DNA from: CAVVYA01 sp964577835
Lineage (GTDB): Bacteria > Pseudomonadota > Alphaproteobacteria > SMXQ01
Length of the DNA: 18,114 bases
Assembly (NCBI GenBank): GCA_964577835.1
Contig: CAZOBN010000062.1
Span: 1-18,114 of the forward strand
Reading direction: 5' to 3'
In this document: piece after piece, positions 1 to 6,326 of the stretch
Numbering within the stretch: position 1 is the stretch's first letter
Layout of the letters: each line of letters begins with the position of its first letter
Program-made: the position numbers and the translations under genes
Notes under the pieces: model-generated
Database searches by the model: none
What the model was told of the DNA's origin: nothing
Seen by the model: only the letters and a program-made list of their open reading frames with translations

Positions 1-129
1 CTGCGCATCGCCGGCTACTGGTATCCGCGCGGCGGCATTCCGATCGACGTGTTCTATCAGACCGGCGACGCGCCCGAGGGGCTGTGGGTGCCGGACACCG
101 GCGTGGCGCCTTATCGCGGGCGCGGCTGA
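1..129 (+). CDS. queF: NADPH-dependent 7-cyano-7-deazaguanine reductase QueF (C-terminal 42 residues, 5' partial)
   Basis: Only the last 42 codons are visible, in frame from base 1 to a TGA at 127-129. The fragment contains YWYPRGGIPIDVF and GLWVPDTGVAPYRGRG, which match the conserved C-terminus of QueF, the tunnelling-fold enzyme that reduces the nitrile of preQ0 to the amine preQ1 using NADPH in cytosolic queuosine biosynthesis. The catalytic Cys and Asp lie upstream of the window and cannot be checked. It converges on queC, which makes the substrate preQ0, and this neighbourhood strengthens the call. Length and start are not determinable here. Confidence 0.93.
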   Translation: MRIAGYWYPRGGIPIDVFYQTGDAPEGLWVPDTGVAPYRGRG

Positions 130-171
130 CGTCACCCAGCGCGTGCATCTCCTACCAGCGGATCAGCCACA

Positions 172-201
172 GCGCGATCCGCGCATAGAGCAAGGTCGAT
201 T
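172..201 (+). terminator. weak candidate terminator after queF
   Basis: A perfect 5-bp GC stem (GCGCG 172-176, CGCGC 180-184, loop ATC) is followed by a short gap and then a T-rich run from about 197. It lies in the 77-bp gap between the convergent queF and queC. The stem is short and the T-tract is not directly adjacent, so it is only a possible terminator. Confidence 0.3.
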
Positions 202-206
202 TTGTT

Positions 207-914
207 TTACGCGCCCGTCCGGTAGGGCGCCGGGTCGGCGATGCCGTTGGCGGCGAAGCCCTTCAGGCGCAACTGGCAGGAATCGCAGTCGCCGCAGGCG
301 AACCCGTCCGGCGTCGGATCGTAGCAGCTCCGCGTCAGCCCATAATCGACGCCGAGCGTCAGGCCGCGCGCGATGATCTGCGCCTTGGTCAGGTCCATCA
401 GCGGCGTATTGACGCGCAGGTAGGGCCGTTCGCCCTTGGGCGCCTCGACCGCCGCCTTGGTGGCGAGGTTCGCCATGCCCTGGAACGCCTTCACATATTC
501 CGGCCGGCAGTCGGGATAGCCGGAATAGTCGAGCGCGTTGACGCCGAGGAAAATGTCGCGCGCGCCGAGCACCTCGGCCCAGGCGAGCGCGAAGGACAGG
601 AAGATGGTGTTGCGCGCCGGCACATAGGTGATCGGGATTTCACCCGCCATGTCGGCTTCCGAGCGGCCCTTGGGGACGGCGATGTCGGCGGTCAGCGCCG
701 AGCCGCCGAACACCCGCAGATCGACCGGCAGGATGACGTGACGTGCCACGCCGGCTGCCGCGGCGATCGCCTTCGCCGCCTCGATCTCCACCGCATGGCG
801 CTGGCCATAGGCGAAGGTCAGGGCGAAGGGGGTGAAGCCGTCATGTTCGGCGATGGCGAGTGCGGTCGCCGAATCGAGACCGCCGGAGAGCAGGACGACA
901 GCCGATTTGGCCAT
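207..914 (-). CDS. queC: 7-cyano-7-deazaguanine synthase QueC
   Basis: Encodes 235 aa. QueC is the cytosolic ATP-dependent ligase that converts 7-carboxy-7-deazaguanine and ammonia to preQ0 in queuosine biosynthesis. Visible signatures are the N-terminal PP-loop SGGLDS (residues 10-15) of adenine-nucleotide alpha-hydrolases and a C-terminal zinc-binding cysteine set (Cys197, Cys207, Cys210, Cys213, in SCYDPTPDGFACGDCDSC). The ATG at 914 (MAKSAVVLLSGG) is chosen because the PP-loop then sits at the usual distance from the N-terminus. An in-frame ATG at 983 would add an Arg-rich tail overlapping the upstream gene. The start lies one base past the stop of the TVP38/DedA-like gene, so translation is probably coupled. 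The gene is the last of a three-gene minus-strand run and converges on queF. Confidence 0.96.
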   Translation of the reverse strand: MAKSAVVLLSGGLDSATALAIAEHDGFTPFALTFAYGQRHAVEIEAAKAIAAAAGVARHVILPVDLRVFGGSALTADIAVPKGRSEADMAGEIPITYVPARNTIFLSFALAWAEVLGARDIFLGVNALDYSGYPDCRPEYVKAFQGMANLATKAAVEAPKGERPYLRVNTPLMDLTKAQIIARGLTLGVDYGLTRSCYDPTPDGFACGDCDSCQLRLKGFAANGIADPAPYRTGA

Positions 915-915
915 A

Positions 916-1668
916 TCACGGTGTCCGCGACGGCGTGGCATCGCGCGCCTCAGCCGTCGAATCTTCCGACGGCTCGTCGACATCGTCGTCCAGCGCCCGG
1001 CTCTTGCGATAACGCCGGAACAGATAGATGCCGAGCGCGCCGGAGACGACGAACAACACGACGCTGGCGCCGATGCGGATCTCCGGCTCGAGATGGATAC
1101 CGCTGCCGAGCAGAGTGAAGATCACCGTCTGCGGCACATAGCCGAGCAGGCTGCCGAGGAAGAACGGCAGGGCGCGCACGCCCGACACGCCCGCGGCCAT
1201 GCTGGTCAGGGCATTGTTGCCGACCGGCAGCAGACGGATCAGCAGGGTCATGGACAGCGGATTGTCGTGCAGGAACGCGTCGATGCGCTTGATCCGGTCG
1301 GGGAAGCGCGCCAGCACGAAGGAGCGGCCGAGCAGCCGCGCGTAGAAGAAGGCGAAGATGCAGCCCACCAACGACGCGGTCAGCGCCAGCCCTGTGCCGA
1401 GCCCGAACCCGAAGGCATAGCCGCCGAGGAAGCTGACCGCCTGGCGCGGCAGCCCGATGGCGGTGACCACCGCACCGACGAGCATGAACAGCAGCTCGCC
1501 GGACAGCCCGCGGCCGCGGATCTCCTGGTCGATCCAGTCAGTGTCGAAGAAGCCATGCAAGCCGATCGTCTTGACCAGGAAGCCGACGGCGGCGAACGAG
1601 GCGATCAGGATGAAGCCGCGCAGGTAGGGCTTGAGCGCGTTCACCCGTTTGGAGCGGCGGAGGCCCAT
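916..1668 (-). CDS. TVP38/TMEM64 (DedA-like, VTT domain) integral membrane protein
   Basis: Encodes 250 aa with about five to six hydrophobic segments (roughly residues 15-35, 58-72, 80-112, 138-160, 166-188 and 198-217). The VTT/SNARE-associated domain is recognised by the Gly-rich block GLPRQAVSFLGGYAFGFG (about 72-89) and RLLPVGNNALTSMAAG (145-160), in the pattern usual for TVP38/TMEM64 proteins. DedA-superfamily members are linked to membrane lipid and undecaprenyl-phosphate translocation, but this subgroup has no firmly assigned substrate. The tail after residue 220 is acidic and hydrophilic. The start ATG (1668) shares one base with the TGA of the GT2 gene upstream (TGATG), and queC begins one base after its stop, so the three genes are probably one operon. 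A role in recycling or flipping the lipid carrier used by the neighbouring glycosyltransferases is my inference. Confidence 0.85.
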   Translation of the reverse strand: MGLRRSKRVNALKPYLRGFILIASFAAVGFLVKTIGLHGFFDTDWIDQEIRGRGLSGELLFMLVGAVVTAIGLPRQAVSFLGGYAFGFGLGTGLALTASLVGCIFAFFYARLLGRSFVLARFPDRIKRIDAFLHDNPLSMTLLIRLLPVGNNALTSMAAGVSGVRALPFFLGSLLGYVPQTVIFTLLGSGIHLEPEIRIGASVVLFVVSGALGIYLFRRYRKSRALDDDVDEPSEDSTAEARDATPSRTP

Positions 1669-2408
1669 CAGCCTTCGGTTTCGATGACCGGCCGCTTCGC
1701 CCGCTTGATCAGCCAGGCGACGCCGAACAGGTCGGTAATGCCCACCCACAAGCGGTCGAACAGACCGTAATTGGAGGTGCCGCGCACGCGCGGCCGGTGG
1801 TTGACGTCGACGCAGCGGATCGCGCCGCCGCTGCGGATGACGAGGGCCGGGTAGTAGCGGTGCATATGATCGAAATAGGGCAGCCGCAGGAAGGCATCGC
1901 GGCGCATGACCTTCAGCCCGCAGCCAGTGTCGCGCACGCCATCCTTGAGCATGCCCTGGCGGATGCCGTTGGCGATACGCGAACTGATGCGGCGCAGCCA
2001 GGCATCCTGCCGCTTCCGCCGGATGCCGGTGACGAGATCGACGCGCGGGCCGGGCTGGCTTTCCGCCGCCAGAGCCATCTCGACCAGGGCGGGGATGTCG
2101 GCCGGGTCGTTCTGGCCGTCGCCGTCCAGCGTGATGATCCAATCGCCCTTCGCCGCGCCGGCGCCCGACCAGATGGCGGTGCTTTGCCCGCAGCTCGCCG
2201 CATGGCGCAGGACGCGCAGGCGCGGGAAGCGCGCCTTGGCGTCCTGCAGTCGGACCGGCGTTGCGTCGGTCGAGCCGTCATCCACATAGATGACCTCGAA
2301 ATCCCAGCGCCCCTCGAGGGCGGCATGGATTTCCTCGATCAAGGGGAGGATGTTCTCCGCTTCGTTGCGAACCGGCACGACGACAGAGAGCATGGGCAGG
2401 CGATCCAT
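1668..2408 (-). CDS. family 2 glycosyltransferase, dolichyl-phosphate-mannose-synthase-like
   Basis: Encodes 246 aa of GT-A fold. The start of the Rossmann-like domain is LSVVVPVRNEAENI (7-20). The nucleotide-sugar-binding DD lies in YVDDGSTD (residues 43-44) and the metal-binding DXD in LDGDGQNDP (Asp95, Asp97). DTGCGLKVMRRDAF (160-173) is typical of DPM1/polyprenyl-phosphate glycosyltransferases. Members transfer a sugar from a nucleotide donor to a polyprenyl phosphate on the cytoplasmic face of the membrane. No C-terminal membrane anchors are visible, so it is likely soluble or peripheral. I chose the ATG at 2408 (MDRLPMLSVVVP); an ATG at 2393 would also keep the domain, and one at 2456 adds an unlikely basic leader. 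None has a strong ribosome-binding site. It heads the minus-strand operon and faces the divergent PMT-like transferase, a plausible user of its lipid-linked sugar. The sugar is unknown. Confidence 0.88.
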   Translation of the reverse strand: MDRLPMLSVVVPVRNEAENILPLIEEIHAALEGRWDFEVIYVDDGSTDATPVRLQDAKARFPRLRVLRHAASCGQSTAIWSGAGAAKGDWIITLDGDGQNDPADIPALVEMALAAESQPGPRVDLVTGIRRKRQDAWLRRISSRIANGIRQGMLKDGVRDTGCGLKVMRRDAFLRLPYFDHMHRYYPALVIRSGGAIRCVDVNHRPRVRGTSNYGLFDRLWVGITDLFGVAWLIKRAKRPVIETEG

Positions 2409-2610
2409 CCTAAAACGGCCACGGAAACAGGGCCCAACTTGCCGGGCCATTACCATGGTGGCCTGCGGAAGGCTAGGTTTTTCCCGATGCTGGCCGCGCC
2501 GACCCGGCCGCCGTATCCGACCGCATCTACCGGCCCGCGCTTTGCTGCCGCAAAAGCCGCGCCTCTGCTAGAGTGCCCGCCCGACCCGCTGACAGAAACC
2601 CCGGCCGCCC
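2409..2610. other. divergent intergenic region between GT2 operon and PMT-like glycosyltransferase
   Basis: This 202-bp gap must hold the promoters of both divergent transcription units. I see no convincing -35/-10 pair, no clear operator palindrome and no strong Shine-Dalgarno on either side. No small gene is supported. Confidence 0.5.
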
Positions 2611-4290
2611 GTGAATTTCGCTCCCTCTTCCGCCGTCACTGCCCATCATTTCTGGAGCGGACGCTGGGCTTACGCCCTGCTCGCCCTGTTCGCGCTCGTC
2701 CTGTTCCTGCCCGGCATCGCCAGCCTGCCGCCGACCGACCGGGACGAGGCCCGCTTCGCCCAGGCGTCACGCCAGATGGTGGAAACCGGCAATTACGTCG
2801 ACATCCGGTTTCAGGGCGAGGCGCGCAACAAAAAGCCGGTTGGCATCTATTGGCTGCAGGCCGCCAGCGCCAAGCTCTTCGGCCAGGACAAGATCTGGCC
2901 TTATCGCCTGCCCTCCCTGCTCGGCGCGCTCGGCGCGGTGCTGGCCCTCGCCGCCCTGGCGAGGCCCGCCTTCGGCCGCGAGGCCGGGCCGATCGCCGGC
3001 TTCTTCATGGCGGGATCGCTGCTGCTCACCGTCGAATCCCATCTCGCCAAGACCGACGCCATGCTGCTGCTCACGGTGGTGGTGGCTCAGCTCGCCCTGG
3101 CCCAGGTCTATCTGCGCAGCCGCACCGGCACGCCGATCGGCCTCGGCATCGTGCTGCTGTTCTGGTTCGCGCAGGGCGCCGGCATCCTGATCAAGGGCCC
3201 GGTCACGCCGCTGATCTCCATTCTCACCATCGTCACCCTGTGGATCGCCGACCGTTTCGGCGGCATCCGCAGCGGCCTCGCGGCACGGCTGCGTCCGGCC
3301 ATCGGCGTCCCGCTCGCCCTCCTCGTCGCGGCACCCTGGTTCATCGCCATTTCGCTCGGCGATTCCGGATTCCTCAAGGAAGCGGTCGGCCAGGATCTGC
3401 TGCCCAAGCTGATCGGCGGCCAGGAAGCCCATGGCGCGCCGCCGGGCTATTACCTTCTGACCATCTCCCTGACCTTCTGGCCGGCCTCGCTGATTGCCTG
3501 GCCGGCGGCGATCTGGGCGTGGCGCAACCGGCGCGAGCCGGCGCTGCGCTTCCTGCTCGCTTGGCTGATTCCCGGTTGGATCCTGTTCGAGCTCATTCCC
3601 ACCAAGCTGCCCCATTACGTGCTGCCGCTGCTGCCCGCCGTCGCCCTGATGGCGGGGCTGGCGCTGCGCGAGGCGCCGGCCGCCCTCGCCGCCATGCTGC
3701 AAAGCTGGGCTGGACGGGCACTGATCGTGCTGTGGTCGCTGCTCGGTCTGGCGCTCGGCGCCTTGCTGCTGATCGGCACCTGGCAACTCGAATATCGCTT
3801 TGCGCCGCTGGCTCTCCTGCCATTGCTCGGCGCTCTCGTCGCGATTGCCATCGGCGGAACGGCGGCCTGGCGCGGACATGTGAACCGCGCCGCCGTGGTC
3901 TCGCTGCTCGCGGTGCTGGTAATGTGGCCGCCGATATTCGGCCGCCTGTTGCCGGGCCTCGACTCGGTATGGCTGTCGCGCAGCGTGGCGAAGGCGGTGG
4001 CGCAGCAGGACACCGGCGCGCCACGGCCGCCGGTCGCCGCGGTCGGCTATCACGAGCCGAGCCTCGTCTTCCTGCTCGGCACCGACACGCTGCTGACCAC
4101 GCCGGGAGGTGCCGCCCAGCATCTGGCAAAAACACCGCACGCCATCGCTATTGTCGCCGAACGGCACGAGGCGGAATTCCGCGATGCCGCGATCGATCTC
4201 GGCTTCCGCCCGTTGCGCGTCGAGTTCGTCGAAGGCTTCAACACGGCGCGCGGCAAGCGCGAATCGCTCAGGCTCTACTGGGCACGGTAG
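2611..4290 (+). CDS. ArnT/PMT-like membrane glycosyltransferase (GT39/GT83 type)
   Basis: Encodes 559 aa from a GTG; the next in-frame Met is at residue 56, which would remove the first helix and catalytic loop. It is a polytopic GT-C enzyme with a first transmembrane helix at about 20-37. The first periplasmic loop carries PTDRDEARFAQASRQM (41-56), where the Asp45-Glu46 pair matches the catalytic acidic motif of ArnT and PMT enzymes, and KKPVGIYWLQAASAKLFG (74-91) matches the substrate-carrier loop of the same family. About ten further hydrophobic segments follow, ending in a hydrophilic C-terminal domain from about residue 440. Family members move a sugar from a polyprenyl-phosphate donor to lipid A, protein or another acceptor on the periplasmic side. 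The divergently transcribed GT2 gene could make the donor. Acceptor and sugar cannot be told from sequence. Confidence 0.88.
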   Translation: MNFAPSSAVTAHHFWSGRWAYALLALFALVLFLPGIASLPPTDRDEARFAQASRQMVETGNYVDIRFQGEARNKKPVGIYWLQAASAKLFGQDKIWPYRLPSLLGALGAVLALAALARPAFGREAGPIAGFFMAGSLLLTVESHLAKTDAMLLLTVVVAQLALAQVYLRSRTGTPIGLGIVLLFWFAQGAGILIKGPVTPLISILTIVTLWIADRFGGIRSGLAARLRPAIGVPLALLVAAPWFIAISLGDSGFLKEAVGQDLLPKLIGGQEAHGAPPGYYLLTISLTFWPASLIAWPAAIWAWRNRREPALRFLLAWLIPGWILFELIPTKLPHYVLPLLPAVALMAGLALREAPAALAAMLQSWAGRALIVLWSLLGLALGALLLIGTWQLEYRFAPLALLPLLGALVAIAIGGTAAWRGHVNRAAVVSLLAVLVMWPPIFGRLLPGLDSVWLSRSVAKAVAQQDTGAPRPPVAAVGYHEPSLVFLLGTDTLLTTPGGAAQHLAKTPHAIAIVAERHEAEFRDAAIDLGFRPLRVEFVEGFNTARGKRESLRLYWAR

Positions 4291-4567
4291 AAAGCTGCTG
4301 CACTTTTCTCGTCATGGCACGGCTCGACCGGGCTATTTCGTTTTCTTCATCGTCGTCCTCGGGCTTGACCCGAGGACCCATCAAACGATGCAAATGCTCG
4401 AGCATTGCCGATGGAGATGGACCCTCGTGTCGAGCACGAGGGTGACGTTCTTTTTTCACGGAAACATCATACGACGCTAACACGAGATGGCCCGGTCAAG
4501 CCGTGCCATGACGTGGAGGTGAGGTTGCGGTGGAGGGTGGGGTTGCGCTTGTAGGATGGGTTGCGTG
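4291..4567. other. intergenic region between convergent glycosyltransferase and hyuB
   Basis: This 277-bp gap separates two convergent genes and is mostly occupied by the composite palindromic element annotated separately. Short open frames here, including one rich in Ser followed by GLTRGP, come from translation of the repeat and are not genes. The element's hairpins could end transcription from both sides, but none is followed by a clean U-tract except the T-run at about 4449-4456. Confidence 0.6.
4311..4512. repeat. composite palindromic element with 26-bp inverted arms and internal hairpins
   Basis: The left arm 4311-4336 (GTCATGGCACGGCTCGACCG...) and the reverse complement of the right arm 4487-4512 match at 24 of 26 positions. 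Inside are three further palindromes. The first is a 9-bp stem 4355-4363/4369-4377 with loop CTTGA. The second is a perfect 14-bp palindrome at 4393-4406 (AATGCTCGAGCATT). The third is a 9-bp stem 4421-4429/4435-4443 with loop TCGAG. The arm sequence recurs at 10067-10191. The arrangement resembles REP/BIME-like intergenic units that are scattered in rhizobial genomes. No coding capacity is evident. Confidence 0.85.
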
Positions 4568-6325
4568 TTAACTCTTCCGCCGCGCGGCCGTCGCCTTCTC
4601 GTCCACCTGCCAGCCGTCCTTGCCCTTGATGACCACGACACCGAACTGCTCCGCCGCCTTCTCCGGCGTCACATAGCCCTCGCGCACGTCGCGCAGCACC
4701 CGGGCCGGATCGCGCTTGAACGGATGGCCGAAACCGCCGCCGCCGGGAGTCTCGATGCGGAACACGTCGCCGTCCTGGAGCGGATAGTCGGAGTAGCGCG
4801 AGGGCAATTCCTTCGCCTTCGGGGTGCCTGGATTGACCACGCATTTGCCGCCGCGCGCCGGAGCGCCGCCGCGGATGCCTTGTGGCGGGATGAGATGCTT
4901 GGTCGAGCGTAGGGTGAAGCGCGCCTCCGATAAATTCACGTATTCGCGCACGAAGCCCAGGCCGCCGCGGAATTCGCCAGGACCGCCGGAGTCGGGAATC
5001 AGTTCGAAGCGCTGCACGCGGGTCGGGAATTCGCTTTCGATGATCTCGACCGGCGCGATGCGCGCGTTGCTCTGGTTCGAGCAGGCGCCCGACAAACCGT
5101 CCTTGCCGGCGCGGCCGCCGGTGCCGCCGCCGAGGATCTCGTATTGCACATAGCCCTTGCCCGAGCGGGTCGAGCGGCCGCCGATGATGATCGAGCGGCT
5201 CGATGAGCCGTCGCCGCGCCCCCGCCCGGAGATATGGCTCAGCGCGTCCAGCGTCGCCTCGACGATGGCATGTACCGTGGGGTTGTAGGTATTGACCGGC
5301 GCCGGGAAGCGCGGATTGACCACGCTGCCCTCGCGCAGTTTCGTTTCCGCGACGCGCAGCAGGCCGCTGTTGATATGGATGGAGGGATCGGTCAGCGTGA
5401 TCAGGCAATAGACGAGAGAGGCCTGGACCAGCGGGGGGCGGATGTTGGCGGGACCGCGCGCCTGGTCGGCCGAGCCGGTCAGGTCGAAGACGATGCGGTT
5501 GCCCTTCTTTTCCGCCACCACATGGATGCGGATCGGCTTGTCGAGATCGATGCCGTCATTGTCGACGAAGCGCTCGGCCTCGTAGCGCCCGTCGTCCCAT
5601 TCGGCGATGGCGGCGCGCATGGCGGCTTCGGAGCTATCCATCAATTGATCGAGACAGGACAGCACTTGGTTCTCGCCGTATTTGGCGACCAGCTCCTGGA
5701 CACGCGCCTCGCCCAGACGATCGGCGCCAAGCTGGCCGCGAATGTCGCCCAGCACCAGCTCCGGCGTGCGCGAGTTGGCGGCGAGAATGCGCTCGATCTC
5801 CTGATTGATTTCGCCCCGGCGCACGTAACGCACAGCAGGCAGATGCAGACCCTCGGCGAAAATCTCCTTGGCGACGGCCCAGCATGAGCCGGGCACCGCG
5901 CCGCCGAGGTCGCTCTTGTGCGCCAGCGTCCCGCAGAATCCGACGTGGCGGCTCCCATTGGATCCTGGCGCAAAGATCGGCGTGATCACCGCCATATCGG
6001 GCGCATGCGGGCTGCCGCCCTCGTAGGTGTGGTTGATCAGGAAGGCATCACCCTCGGCCAGGCTGTCACGGTAGCTGGCGAGCACGGCGCGGCAGCACAC
6101 CGGGAACGAGCCGATATGCAGCGGCAGCACGACATGTTGCGCGACAACGTCGCCCTCGGCGTTCATCACGGCGCAGGAGGCATCCTGGGATTCGCGGATG
6201 ATGGTGGAGAAGCCGGTGCGGAACAGGGCGTTCTGCATTTCCTGCACAATGCCGGTCAGGCTCACCTTGATCACCTGGAAGGTGATCGGATCGACATCGC
6301 CGGGCCGTGTCATGCGCTTCGCCAT
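4568..6325 (-). CDS. hyuB: hydantoinase B / oxoprolinase family protein (N-methylhydantoinase subunit beta)
   Basis: Encodes 585 aa, close to the usual HyuB length. The N-terminus DPITFQVIKVSLTGIVQEMQ and the following RESQDASCAVMNAEGDVVAQ are hallmarks of the hydantoinase_B family. INHTYEGGSPHAPD (97-110) is the variant of the conserved NDPYxGGTHxxD block, and the Gly-rich GGGGFGHPFKRDP with a downstream GYVTPEKA stretch forms the typical C-terminus. With HyuA it forms an ATP-dependent enzyme that opens hydantoin-type rings (N-methylhydantoin, 5-oxoproline); related complexes carboxylate acetone or acetophenone, so the substrate is not fixed by sequence. The start ATG follows the hyuA TGA after one base, which implies coupled translation. 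The gene is last in its operon and converges on the plus-strand glycosyltransferase. Confidence 0.93.
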   Translation of the reverse strand: MAKRMTRPGDVDPITFQVIKVSLTGIVQEMQNALFRTGFSTIIRESQDASCAVMNAEGDVVAQHVVLPLHIGSFPVCCRAVLASYRDSLAEGDAFLINHTYEGGSPHAPDMAVITPIFAPGSNGSRHVGFCGTLAHKSDLGGAVPGSCWAVAKEIFAEGLHLPAVRYVRRGEINQEIERILAANSRTPELVLGDIRGQLGADRLGEARVQELVAKYGENQVLSCLDQLMDSSEAAMRAAIAEWDDGRYEAERFVDNDGIDLDKPIRIHVVAEKKGNRIVFDLTGSADQARGPANIRPPLVQASLVYCLITLTDPSIHINSGLLRVAETKLREGSVVNPRFPAPVNTYNPTVHAIVEATLDALSHISGRGRGDGSSSRSIIIGGRSTRSGKGYVQYEILGGGTGGRAGKDGLSGACSNQSNARIAPVEIIESEFPTRVQRFELIPDSGGPGEFRGGLGFVREYVNLSEARFTLRSTKHLIPPQGIRGGAPARGGKCVVNPGTPKAKELPSRYSDYPLQDGDVFRIETPGGGGFGHPFKRDPARVLRDVREGYVTPEKAAEQFGVVVIKGKDGWQVDEKATAARRKS

Positions 6326-6326
6326 G

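Noticed and set aside
915..983. Earlier start of QueC
   Set aside because: It adds an Arg-rich leader that overlaps the upstream gene and moves the PP-loop away from its normal N-terminal position.
2767..4167. Long minus-strand open frame (466 codons) opposite the glycosyltransferase gene
   Set aside because: Composition is Gln/Arg/Asp/Glu/Gly-rich without any recognisable domain, and it mirrors a well-supported PMT-like gene. This is typical of antisense frames in GC-rich DNA.
4355..4443. CRISPR-like array from repeated hairpins
   Set aside because: The hairpins differ in sequence, spacing is irregular, and there are no regular repeat-spacer units or cas genes.
4268..4483. Small frames in the 4291-4567 gap, including a poly-Ser/GLTRGP peptide
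   Set aside because: They are translations of the palindromic repeat, without ribosome-binding sites or domain resemblance.
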